A stretch of DNA of 64,000 nucleotides from contig VZDJ01000223.1 in assembly GCA_008694505.1 (NCBI GenBank), forward strand, positions 3,065,350 to 3,129,349, in the 5' to 3' direction. The notes under the pieces were generated by a model. The model saw only the letters and a list, made by a program, of their open reading frames with translations, searched no databases and was not told the origin of the DNA. Position 1 is the first letter of the stretch; each line of letters starts with the position of its first letter. Position numbers and translations under genes: made by a program. Shown here one piece after another: positions 13,293-26,390 of the stretch. This stretch comes from Cyanoderma ruficeps. Its lineage: Eukaryota; Chordata; Aves; Passeriformes; Timaliidae.

Positions 13293-16200
13293 GTCAAGCT
13301 CTTTTTTTCTCAGAAGTTTGCAAAATCCCCCAAGATAATTACAATCAAAAACTATGCTTAAGGAAATCTCGCTCAGCTTGTAAAGGCAGGCAGCCAGGAG
13401 CCACAGAAAGGGATGGGTGTCTGATTGGATCTAAATGCACTTGGGTACCTAAACACTGGCACAATTAAATAATCATGTACTACTTTTTCTCCCTATTCGA
13501 GGCAGTTGCATACTAATGTGGATGGTTTTACGTAGGGCTTCTGCTCCATTCGCTGAAGTGCTGAAAAACATTCTGGGAAGGGCAAACAGTGCCAGCTCAA
13601 GGTCACATGAAGCGAAGGCTCCACATGAACACACGTATCCTCTGGGCATCACCAGCACCAGGGCCCGGCCGTGATGCAGAAGGATGAGGAATGACGACAT
13701 TGAAGCGTGGAGGTGACACAAAGCAAATCACTTCCTCCCAAATTTTTCACAAGCAATTGCTTTTCTCTTGTTTCTCATCATCTGGGTATCCCACTCGACA
13801 CAAGAGATCTGATTTGGAGAAATCCTAACTATTTACCAGATTGCCAGCTGCTAAAGTCTATGAGAACTGTGTTTCCAGTTCTACCCTGGAATATCAAAGT
13901 CCAAGTGTTAAATACTCATAAAAGGTGAATATTTTCAACTATTGTCTCAATACAGACTTTCGTCATCTGCAAAATTATAGAACTTGTTAATTTACAAAGG
14001 TGTAATGAAAAGAAATTGATTAATATTTAGTAAACATTCAGTAAACATACTTTAGTGATAAGCATCACTCAAAACCACGGTAGACACTGTTTTCAGTTTC
14101 AGAGATGTATGTTAGTGGAAAAAAAAGACAAAAAAATTATATCATGAAACATGGCGTTCACACCAGCCTCACCCAGCCTTTTCGGGAGCCAGTTTTATGA
14201 AAAATATATTCAAAAAGCAGGAAAACCAAAACTATATGGGCAACATTAATTTTGGCACCTCCTCATTCTAAGTGCCCTTGAACTCTTAAATAACAATTTT
14301 TAAATCAGTCTACTTCGATACCAAAACTATAATTTCCCAGCTGTCTTGGAATCTCTGCCAAAGGATAGAGGCTACTGGAATCTTTGCAGACAGGTGAAAA
14401 TGAAGTGAGGTGCCTCTGAGCTCAGAGTAGCAGCTTGCAGATGTACTTTTTCCTGCTTGTGCTTTTATTTGTGGTTAAATAAAAGCATTCAGCTTTCAGT
14501 TCTTATCTTTTCAATGTGTTATATTCATGCCACAGGAAACAAACATCAGTATTTTGACCCCGTGGGGTTTTTTTTCCTGAAAACAAGACATTAATACAGG
14601 ATAGAGCAAGCAACAGCAAAACTTCATTTTTTAAATCGGAGAAGCAGCAAAATTAATTTGGAAAGCTTCTTCGTTCACAGCTGAAAGGTTTTGTACAAAA
14701 CTTCATCCTGGAGTGATATTTTCAGCTGTAATATAGGGGTTAGTAATGGAAATGCTGACAGGCCCATAATTACGGCAGCAGAGCGGGCACCACTATGAAG
14801 TATATCAGATAGGCAACTGCTTAAATTCAGTACAAGGTATCAAAAGATGTTCCTGTCTGTCCTCATTAAAGCAGCACTTGAAATTCCTTTTAACCTCCGT
14901 GATTCAAATTATTAATTTGAGGTTCATCAGGACACATAGCCCAGGACTAATACTTGCATGAATACACCTCATTTTGGGCCTCAAACCAAATTGGTGGATC
15001 ATCCTAAATGGTTAAGCTCATAGAAACTGAAACAATAAATGGCAAGGCTCAGAACATTTTCTTTTACAGGACACAAACTGAAGCCATGTAAAGTAACATA
15101 AAAATGACACACCCATTCCTGTGTTCTATGAGGTTTTAAAGCTTCTCTTTATGTTTGTGTGCAATTACACCTTGAGATACTGAGGGGGAAAAAGTGCCAA
15201 CACCTCTGTTCACTGGGTTTTGTTTGACAGCCACCTCATATACTGGCATGAAACTCTTGATGCCTGCACAAATTCCATGCATGCTAAAGCAGGAAGATCA
15301 AGCCTGGAAGTCCAGGAAGGCAGCTGGGTGAATAATATGTTTATAGTCTGTATAGATTTGAATTTATGTTGTTAATTCCAGCAAAAAAATTCATTAAATT
15401 GGTTGCATGATTATAATGTGCATAGTACATTCTATTTCTGTAATAAATAAATTCTGAAATTCCATCTGACAGTTGTCTGCTGTAATAATCTACAGTAATG
15501 TCTTTTCTTCAACAGACACAGAAAGAGCAGCAGGAGGTTACCTTTGAATTATTCCCAACCATATACTCTATATCATGACTCCAACAAACTCACTCCTTTT
15601 CCTTCTCTGTATTAAGGTGCATGAAAACTACAGAAAGAGTGAATTTCTTGCACCTAGCCAGAAAATCAAAGTTTTGATGCCAAGTTCTTCTGAACAAGCC
15701 CTTTTTCAAGCATAAAGAAATTTATTTTTTTTAACAAAGTATATGTTGCATTCTGTACAAATCTAGGTCTACAGCTCTTATCAAGTAAGGGAAATAACTA
15801 ATGTCACATCCCACAGAAGCTTGCCTCACTGGAAATGGGATTGATGGTGTTTTTGATGACTAGGTAGAGAAAGAAAACATCTCACTGAACAGAAAGTACT
15901 TTCCCATGGAAAGCTGGAATAGTACTATTTTGAGTAATGCCCTACTTAAGCACAGGGACACCCTCACTGTGTCACTCACGCAAACGTGATTTGCATGTTT
16001 TGATGGTTTATAATTCTGCCTCAGACTACAGCAATGCCTTCTACAAGATGATTCATAAGATTATTATATTTGCATATTTCCCCCATTCCTGGCAGCAAAA
16101 GCTTCCACGGGCCATCAATTCCAGGACTGCAGCCACCACAGGAGAGCACGAGCAGCAAAACAAAAAGGTCCCAATGCCTACTGATGTCATTCCTAATTGA

Positions 16201-17951
16201 ATGTGGAGCACAACTGGGGCTGCCAGGATTCCTGCACTTGTAGTCATGAGATGTTTTAATTTTCTGATGGGGAAAACACGCTTTCTCCTGAGGAGGACAG
16301 GATTTCAGATATCAACAGAGGACAATGTAATTTTGTAGTTCCAGAACAAGTGGCCAAATGAAGAAGATTTTTGACTGTTAACTCACTCGCTGAAGATGAG
16401 GCAGTAAAGCAACAAATGCCAGAACAGAAAAATGTACTGGCTTACCAAGCCAGGCTCATTCCTCCTAGATATATACTGACCAGAAAAAACCTTGCTTCAT
16501 CTTGTGACATTTTGTCCATATTATATATCATTTAGCAAATTATCAGGTTTACAATTTTATTAGAAGTCCCTAGGAAACAGTAGAAATTTTCTAACATAAT
16601 TTGGTCCTCTGGTAGCACAGTTTAAAGAACATAAATGTGAATGTCATACGTAAAAATGACCTGTGATACTTTGTGGGAGAGTAAGACAAAGTACTTTACC
16701 TAAAGCCAGCAGAGCTCTACAGAGTGCAGTTCAGGACACAATTGTCTTGCATGTCACACACAGCTCCTCATTCAGTGAATTCTCTCTTAGGTTCATATTT
16801 TTGCATTCTTGGTGCAAAAGAAGAGAAACTCCCACTGGCTTCACTGTGTAGAAGGGGACCTGAGAAGGGCATTAATCTTGCTGGCCAGCATGTATAGGAA
16901 TGCTGTCAATTAATTACAAGCATATCAAATGCTTGACTGCAGATCGTGTACGTGGTGTGCTTTTCACTTACTGATTTACAGTCAATGGGAGCAGGTTAGA
17001 GCGAAAATGTAACCACAAATCAAAGTTAAACATGGACAAGGAAATTCATCTCTGTTTTCAAGACAGACAGTTCTGTGTGCTGGGCATGAACCAGGGCTGT
17101 GGTGATGAAACAACAGCAGAACTGTGTTTGCTCCTGGCAGTGACAAAGTGAGGAATCACTTCTGGAGCACAGGACCCTGTTAGGTTAGATGCTCTGCATC
17201 CTGTAAGAGCTAGGATCTAAAATAAAGCAAATGTTCACTCCTTTCAGAGATAAAACAATCAGAAGAGTTCGCAGTTCCAAATGGAAACCAGGGAACATGA
17301 CATCCTGCCAACCAGCACTTGGCAAAACAACTTCTAATATAATATGCATATACTGGTGCACTGATAAATATTACTTGCAAAAAGTATTAAGAAACGGCCT
17401 GAAATCCTAACTATTAGCATTATTGCTACCTCTGTGATTCTCTTGAAGATACAGTCCCCAAATAGTCAATGGCTTAAAAGAATAAAAATTAAAAAAACAG
17501 TGATCAAAAATCCTCTATTGAAGTTTTGTGCTTACATGCAGTAAAGCAGATAGCCACGGTAAAAAGAAATCTCAGCTGGTATTCTAAAGATTGCATCTTT
17601 GCATTTACAATTAATTCAGTATGTTGTGTTGGCATTAAATTATAATTCTGTACTTTCACCAAGTAGGACAGGAGTTGTATTAATTTGCTTTTCATTTGCT
17701 ATCATCTATTCAATGTATTGAACAGTAAATTGAGAAAGAGCATATGAGAGTGGTTCCTGTTACTCAAGAAAAATAAACGTTTGTGACCAGCATAGCTTGT
17801 ATGCATAAACACAGAGTGAAATTTAAGACAGCTTTAGTGAAGAGAAGTCATGTGTTAATCTGTGTTTAAAGAGGTCAGCAGGTACACAGCCAGAGCAGAC
17901 CCAGTGGATAATGGGGAATTCAATATCAAAAGCTCATTTTGCCAAGGCCAC

Positions 17952-18072
17952 GGAATCACAGAATATGCTGGGTTGGAAGGGATGCACCAGGACCATCACC
18001 AGGACCACCAAGTCCAATTCTTAGCCTTGCACAGGACATCCCAAAGAGCCACACCATGTGCCTGAGAGCATA
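17952..18072 (-). mobile_element. CR1 LINE 3' end fragment, minus orientation
   Basis: Read on the plus strand it begins 'ggaatcacagaatatgctgg', the reverse complement of the CR1 tail. It continues through 'gggttggaagggatg' and 'aagtccaattcttag' to 'catgtgcctgagagcat', which matches the CR1 subfamily 3' region common in birds. About 120 bp survive. It is an inactive fragment within PITPNC1 intron 1. Confidence 0.85.
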
Positions 18073-21000
18073 TTCCCCCTTCTTCCACCTTCTAAAAGAA
18101 ACAAATTTCCCATAAGGAAGGTCCTTGCATGGACAAATCACTGTTTACAAGGTGCAATAAAAAAGTGAAATAAATAGACAAGTAATTTTTAACACTGGAG
18201 AGAGGGCATCAGTTAAGTTCCAGAGGAATTTGTGCTGGCTCTGAAAGTGTTCCACTCGTCATTAACTATGGTTGTAGCAACTTTAGATAACTTGAACCCA
18301 ACAAGGATGGAAAGCTACATTTTTGAAATTAACCTCCTACAAAAAGGATTCAAAAGAGGGAGTGGGAGGCATATTACAGAGAGTACAAAGAGAAAAAAGG
18401 AGAGAACATAGAGGATACAGTTACAGCGATCACTTGCAGCCTGCAAGGCTCAGAGAGCAACTCTTGATTAGATGTAAAGCTCAGTAACTTTATCTCCTTG
18501 ACCTTAGAGGGAACGAACACATGGGACACCAGCTTCAAATTCTTCAGCCCAAATTCAGCACAGGGTCACCTCAGCACTGCAGATGGAAGAGCTCAGGGAG
18601 GAAAACTTAGGCTTCACCATGATCTTCTACACAGAGAGGAACCAGAGCTCCCCGTTTCCTGCTGGTTAGCCGGTGTCACACAGCTCTGGTTGTGTAACAG
18701 AGAGGTACAGCTTCTGTACAGAGAGGAACGGGGCTGAGCAGTGTGAAATTACAGAGAAACATCTCAGAAGGTGAGCTGAGAGGAAACCAGACCTCCCCTC
18801 TTGACAGTGCAGGAATACAGGGAATGCAGGACATGAGCCTTCCATCCTGGGCAAGTTATTTCTCGTTCTTATGAAAACGCAGTGCACATCCCAGTGCTGT
18901 CCTGCCCTAAGGTAATGATTAATTTGTGGAGTTGTTCAGAGTCTGCCTGAAAAGGATCCCGTACTCAGGATGTCAGAATGGCTTGATGCCACCCACAGGT
19001 CTTTGCATTTTCATGACAGCCATTCCCCAAGCAGCTTCATTAGACAGATATGCTGAAACACTGGCTTCTGTCAAGAAGCCTTTCACAGAAGAGTTTGCAA
19101 TTTTTTTTGAGTCTATAAAAAATGCTAAAGATTATTTATCAGGAAAAAACCCCAGTAACTCTTTATTCGATCAGTATAAATGAAACATATGAAGAAATAA
19201 TCAATGTTTGAAGTGTAAGAAACTGCTTTAAACTAGCATCAATATGCAAGTATATGAAATAATAAAAAAAGGTCTACTGATGCTCTACATCTTTTAGATT
19301 TTGATGATACAATTTTTCTTTCCCTGTTTTCTAGAATATCATAACCAGATGCAGTGCACTAATTTGCTACAGAAACGACACAAGGAACCAAATTTTCAGC
19401 TGACTTACTGAGGTGAGCTTTATATGTCAACTTGCAAAGTTTGCTGTGCCTCCAAAGCAGTTTTTGTTTAAATCTGACATATGCAAACAATTTGCACACC
19501 TAAGTCAGTGGGGTGATGAAATGTTGATAGAGCTAAAAGTCCTTTTGCTTTGAAACCCTTGACTGGAAGGTGTCAAAAGTCCAAAAGTAAAAGAAGGGTT
19601 TGCAAGATAAGACAGGCAAAAATGTACCTCAACAGCTCTGTCGTTATTTTTGTGTCAGTGATTGCATGATAAAATATTTCATCAGCAAGTCTATTTCTTT
19701 TCCTATATGGTTTCCTTGTATTTCCAGTTTCCAAAAAATGGAAAATACTTTAAAATGTCACCTGATGGAGCAAGTGATTTCTATTGCTATAAACCTTATT
19801 ACTAAAATTACTTTCTCTGAAAAATGCATTCTAGGTACTTCCTTTTCCCCTTACTTTTCACATCTTTTCTTTTAACTGACAAAATGGGTAAAAATGTTTT
19901 AAACCAAGAGCATTTCCACTGTGGTGTAACCTGCATTTAAAAAGCAAGATACCAGAGAAATGAACACTCGGTGCAGGAGGGGGAAGTATCAGGAACCACC
20001 CATCAACAGCAAGATAAAAATTCAGGCTACAATTTCACACAGAGAATCGTGACTGTTAAGAATGAATATTCATAGATAACTGCTTAAGAAAAGTGTGGAA
20101 TAACCTGGTATAAACTCAACAAAATGAAGCCTGGTAAAGCACAGTGGCAAAGCTTTCCTAAACTTCAAGACTAAATTCTGGTTTGTGGCTGATGAAGACC
20201 TTGCTGAAGCAGCAGCTTCACTCCAGACTCTTGCTCTTGCACCCACACAGGTAACAGTGGTAAGAAGAGTAATGTCATTATTTAGCAGGTCAGTGTCTAT
20301 TTAGATGAGATTTAGGCAGCTCCAAGGCACAGGTTTACACCAGGACTCTGGGACTTTCAAACTTAGCACCAGCACAAAACAAAGCAGAGGTCCTACATCT
20401 CCAAAAAGACCAGGTGAAGGGACAGCTGAGCTGTGAAAACTCAGAAAGGCCAAGAAAAACCCAAGCTGGAGACTGAATTTCCATTAGATCTGTGAATCAA
20501 AGACATTGTCCTTAAAACATATGATCTACTAATCTACATTAATCACCTTCAGCAATGCTTTTTATTTCCTTTGATCAAAAATATCCTGGAAACTTATTTT
20601 TTTCCTTAACTCACTGTTCTTGTCAAAGGTTTGGATTGGCTACAATGCTGAGTTCTCTCCTTCCCTTACCATTAAATATGCATGAATACTTCAAAGCCTA
20701 ATGCTTTACTGCACACTAACTGTTACATGGAAGTTTGTGAGTGGCCCTAGGGAATGTCCTCAGCTTTTCTGTAACAATAAACTCAATCAAGTGCTACCTA
20801 TAACATAAGCCTGAAGTAGCTCACTTCATTTGCAAGTCTAACTTCCAAATTTGTGGAAAAGGCCTGCAAACAAAGATGTTAAGTATAACAACCCATGGAA
20901 AGGAATGCAGTTGCTGAGAGCTTGTAAACGGCCTCCTTGCAAAGCTTCAAGACATTCTCTGACTCTTGGTCTTGTGTACAAAGTGACACTGGTTTAAATA

Positions 21001-21659
21001 ACATGAACATTTCCAGCCAATGTAAACCAGCTTAAAACCCAAAATATGACAAAACATACCATCCATGAAACACTATTTTGTTTGGCTTTGCTTTACAAAA
21101 TGGTAAAATGTGAAAGGAAAATTGAGAAACAAGAAACAACCCTGAAATGAGTTAAGGAGAAAATTCACTGTATGCACACATCTCCTGCTCCTGAAAATTC
21201 ATTTAATATCCTATAGCTGTAGGAAAAATTGGAGGACACAATTAGCCAAACTTAATAAAGACCAAAGTCTGACAGCTGCTTCTAAAAATGGTACAAAAAT
21301 CCTCAACAGGAGACTGCTGTGCAGGACTCAGGCAGCAAGCTCCACTCTGCACTTCACCGCTCACACAACTGCACCAATTAGGCCTCCTTGATATGGTTCT
21401 ATTAACATGTATTTTATAAATGCCTTTGATAATAACCACACCATCCTGACTGAAGTATCTGCACCTGGTTACTTTACACTCCTGGGCATATGGCTTTTTG
21501 CAGTAAATACAGAGCGTGAAATTATTTTGAATAATTTAATTTTTACCTCTTAGAGTATTTCAGAGAGAAAAATCTACACTACCCTTTTCCCCCCACCTAA
21601 ATGTTAAGAATAATTTAGGATAGTATCTGTGTGTTTCTGTCTTTTTACTCAGAAGAATG

Positions 21660-21742
21660 GGAAAATATATACATATTCACAGTGAAAATATATATTTATA
21701 TATTACGTGATTCATGTATGATGTAATATAAATATACCATTT
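21660..21742. repeat. AT-rich simple sequence (TATA-type)
   Basis: Clusters of ATATATA and TATATTTATA with few G or C bases form a degenerate AT microsatellite. The many TATA-like strings here should not be taken as promoters; no gene start is associated. Confidence 0.6.
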
Positions 21743-22763
21743 AACTGGTTCTATTGGAGTAGACAAAATTTAATCAAAAGCTATTCTTACGGTCATGAAG
21801 GGGGGATGCTTTGAATAGTTGTGATAGTAGGATGTGTCTTGCCCACGTGGAAAATCTGGAAAACTTCAGTGGAAAACAGAAGGAAATGAAGAGTTGAGAT
21901 GAGGTAAAGGGCTAATGTGTGGCAATCACTGCTCCTCAGATGCTGCTCAGGGATCAGAGCTTTGCCCAGAGCTCAGTCCCCAGGGGAAGGATGAGGCAGA
22001 GACCTGTCCCCGTGCATCACAGCAGCTCCTTCCCTGCTGCAGAACATTTGCTTCTCACGTCTGGAGTGGAGGATGCTCATTGAGGGCCACTGACATTCCT
22101 TGGCCTGTCACAAGACAAATCACTCATGTTGTTTACTCCAGTCCTGGCCACTGAAGACAAACTGGCATGTCTGAAAATGTCTTGGCAAAGAGGCAGGAGT
22201 AGAGGTATCTACATTTAACTTGTAATATGCTTGCAGCATGATTAAATAAAAACATTACCACCTGTTACCCTTAATTCAGTGGGAGTATCTATTTTCAATT
22301 ATAGCATTTACTATCCACCCTCAAGTATGGCAAGGAACACCATGGCAACATAAACACAGTCGTGGCTGCTTGAGAAAGTTAAATTATAAATAGCAATGTA
22401 TAGCCCATGAGGTCCTGGAAATAAACTAACTAATCCATAGGCATTTGTTACTATGACATAACATTTCCACTCCAATGCTGTTTGCCTCAACTCAAACTCC
22501 CTCAGAACAGATTTAGAAGTTCGGCATCACTTGACTCCAAGCGAGTTCAAGTTCAGGCATGAAAAAAAGCAGAGATAGCGGAGAAAATAAGCTGTAGCAG
22601 AACAGTGGAGAACAAATTATCAACAACAACAAAATCCCCATTTAGGCTTTATTCTGTTTCCACTGAAGTCAATGGGGAAAAAATCCCAACATATCCTAAA
22701 TGTATAAAAGAGTCCCCTTAACATAGACAAACGTTTTTATACTGAATCATCCCTGAGGAGAAT

Positions 22764-22807
22764 CAAAGAAAAAAGAAAAAAAGAAAAAAAAAAAAGAAAG
22801 AATCAAA
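22764..22807. repeat. A-rich tract (AAAAAG-type simple repeat)
   Basis: This is a run of almost only A, interrupted by single G residues. It could be a simple repeat or the remnant tail of an old retroposed sequence, but I see no processed-gene copy beside it. Confidence 0.6.
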
Positions 22808-25800
22808 ACCCTGGACCTAACTGAGTAGCAAATACTTTAGAAATGCAAATAAACTTAGCAACCCTCTAAGACACCGGAGAAATTTTGGAACTTGGTGCTC
22901 TCTTTAGCTTCATTCTGGGAGAAAGATCCATGGCAACTGTGGGAATACAGGGATTCAATGGGAGCCGAGCACTCAAGAGGAGCTGAATTATCAATTGTTC
23001 CAGTCTGCTGTGCAGTTCCTTATTCCCTGCAAAGCCCAGGCCAGGCAAGAGCAGCAGCTTTTTGCCAGCTGGCCACTCGCCTGCTGGGGCTGGAGAGCCT
23101 TCCTCACTTTGGAGGGACCAAGGGCTCAGAAATGGGAGAAAGGGAAGGAAATCAAAGGTTCTATAAAATTAGGACTGAACATTGAGAGCAAAGAGGTAAC
23201 TGAGGAGTCTGTGGAGTGAGGACAGCAAGAATTTCACTTAATGTAGGCTCACAGACATCATACAGGTTTGACACAAATCAGGGGCCTCAATTTAAATATG
23301 TGATAATGTTATTTAGGTTAGGCAAGAATAATATAGATTTAGAGACATCAGCTTGGTCTCTTTCTTGTTCAGAACAACAGATTTGAGAAACTTACATTTT
23401 CTTTTAGTTTACAGCCATTGGTTAAAGTCCACTTTTGATCAGACTGACAAAAATCTCTAATGGATCTCCTGAGGTCAATGAAATTACTTCAGATTTACAC
23501 CATGCAATTAAAATGGAATCTAATTTCTCAACATTTCTGTTCTAAAAATATGCTGTGTTTTATCACACATATTTGGTGAAATCTTGGTCTCTCTGACATC
23601 AGTGACAGCACTCATTGGTATTACTGTGATCTAATTTCCATGGAGTGTTTTTCTGTTCACACAGAGTGAAGCAAAACAAAAACTGCCCCACTGAAGGGAG
23701 ATTTAAATCAATTTTATATCAAGTCTATGGGATAAAATAATCAGGTAGGTTATTTAAGACTGTGATCACATGTGTATTTAATGTGCTTCATTTGTTTTAT
23801 TGCAAGTCATTGTACAATTAATTTAGTAAATGAAAATATTACTTAGGGGTCAGCTAATTTGCACTTTTGAAGAAAATCTGACAAAATCAGAGAAGTAGCT
23901 GGATAAATTTGTCAAGCATCTTTCAGAAGATAAGATTATACATACTAGGACCAGTGTTCAAATGGACCGAATAAGTGAGACTATTTAAAATGTCTGTGTA
24001 TGACCAGGAGAGATCCAAGCTTGGCATGGGTAAGAACTTCAACAGAATAATCATTGTCTTGCCTTTCTGATAAAGACAATTTTTTGGTTCATGGTAGACT
24101 TCTGTATCTTGGGAACCTTTCAAGCAAGATGGTGCCACTAGCACAAAAGGTTATTTTAATAACCTTTTTATAAAATGAGAGCAAAAACCTGAAAATATAT
24201 TCAAAAATTTGTTGTGTTTGTCATCAGCGGCTGATTGTTAATCAAGCACTTGAGCAACAGTGTGTGTCACACTGGAGTGTCATTATCACACAATTATTTT
24301 GTCATGCATTGTAATAATATTTTTACAGAAAAAACCCTGAACACAGTCATTAATTGGTCTACACATTAAACCTAAGATGACATTTAGTGTGATGAAATGG
24401 AAAATAAGGCATTCTCAGCACGCTCACAGAAAACAATTCCCACAGAGCCTAAGTATTCCTAAATCACTTGGGCAAGACTAATCTTAGAACAGACACGTAA
24501 AAACTCCTAAATAAAGACCATGATTTTTCTGGAGAGTATATGAACAAGCCTTTTACTACGTCCATAAACATTCATGTCCTGTGACTCACATGACTCCTGG
24601 TGCTTCAAATTAAGTGTGTGTGCAAGTTATGGATGTGCTGGAGCTTGGAGGGTGCACAGCAAAACCGGCTTTGGAACTGCAAAAGCACAAACCCAATAAA
24701 ACTCAAAGCTGCTTCAGCGTTTTCTAACCACGAACAAGAAAAAGATGGAAGATGCATTTTTTTTCCACAAGAAGAGCCAGTAAATTGTCATTCCTACAAT
24801 TCAGCACCCTGCATTGTACTTTAGAAAATTAAAAATAGCGTTTTGATCCATATCCAAGGATTCAAAATTGGCTGATCACTTATAACCAAAATTGGAAAGA
24901 AATTATGAACTTAGGAGGAGATAAACAAGACTAAGCCCAGACTAAAAGCATTATATATAAACACAGGTGAAGTTCAAGTCTGGTTTCTCCCACCTACAGA
25001 CTGTAAATCCATCTGTTAACCCAACTTGAAATCTAAATTACCTTTTCTTCACTCCTTTTTAAACACAGTCAATAATCCTGGGGAGCACCTTTCTCCTTGC
25101 TTTTTAGATGCCTGCAGACACTGTCAATTACACTTAAATACATGCACAATATTCCTACAGGGAGTTTTTCAGGCTGCACTGGAGGGCTCTCACAGCAGAT
25201 TTGCATGAAATGTCATTATTTGTTTTATTTTGGTATAAAGTCTCACAATATCTACTGCTGGTCATTCTGGATGCTCTATGAACCAAAGAAGATTAAGATA
25301 AGGAAAATTATAACTCTGTGGAAAAAAAATTCAATTCCAAGTAAATTTTACATTAATAAGGATACAAAGGATTATTCCTTACCCACGATGACTGAGAATA
25401 TTCAAGGGTTTGCATGTGTGTGTTATCTATTCTCATCCTCAGAGTATAAAATATATTATATCTAAAATGGTTGCTCGTGTGTTAGGTTGGACAGCCAGAA
25501 TGGAAAGCCTGTGTGGATTTCAGCATTCACAACTGACTCGCTTCCATAAGAGCAGCCTGGGGAACACATTTGTCAGCTCACCAGTCACACAGAAGAATTT
25601 AGTGAATGAATCATTGTTACAAACTATGGGTTTTCCATTATCTGACTAGGCAGCGTTTTGTACCCAAGAACATGATCTCTAACAGATTTTAACAATGCAA
25701 ATGCCTATCAGACTCAAGTGAATACTCATGAAGGAAAATATAATTTCTAACCTTTCCCAGTGAGTACAGAAATCTTTGTCTTCCTCTAATCTAAAGGGCT

Positions 25801-26375
25801 TTATAGACTTTAAGAGCTATTAATCACCTAACTTTTTTATAACATGTGCAGTCAAGCACATGAAAATTGGTATAGTTATATTATTTCTAACTTAAAAAGT
25901 ATGAAGAATGAAGAAATCAAACAGATTGGACTATGGGAAAATGTATTTGACATATCAGAGCTACCAAACATCAAGATGCCAATATAGACATCTACATTTA
26001 TTATTAGGTACATAAACAGCAGTCGTCAGAATTTCAAAAGTACTGATCATTTGACATTAACATCAACTCTTACAAGAACTTCATGTTCTCAGCAAGACAA
26101 AGTTCACCCCCAAAATAAAAAAACTCAGAAAAGTCTAAGTTTTAAAAGCCAATATTGACATTCTGTGTTTTTCTCTCCCTGTTCTTTTGTTTCCAAACCT
26201 ACATTATGCTTCAAAAACAAACACAGCTCATGGAGCTCTCGATAGCATCAAGGTTCTGTAGAGTGCTTTAGCTAGAAAATGTCCTAAACCACCAAGAGTT
26301 TCTTTTATGGGAAATGCAAAACTGGGCCTGTACTTTGCTAACAAAGGCCTCAAATCAAATGTGTGGTATTATTCA

Positions 26376-26390
26376 CTATATATATATATA
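26376..26390. repeat. (TA)n microsatellite
   Basis: A perfect alternating TA run of about seven units sits in AT-rich intron. It is a likely polymorphic microsatellite with no regulatory context. Confidence 0.7.

Noticed and set aside
18926..19183. Frame of 85 codons with a plausible-looking helical C terminus
   Set aside because: Its start is a GTG, it lacks flanking splice or promoter signals, and it matches no family I recognise.
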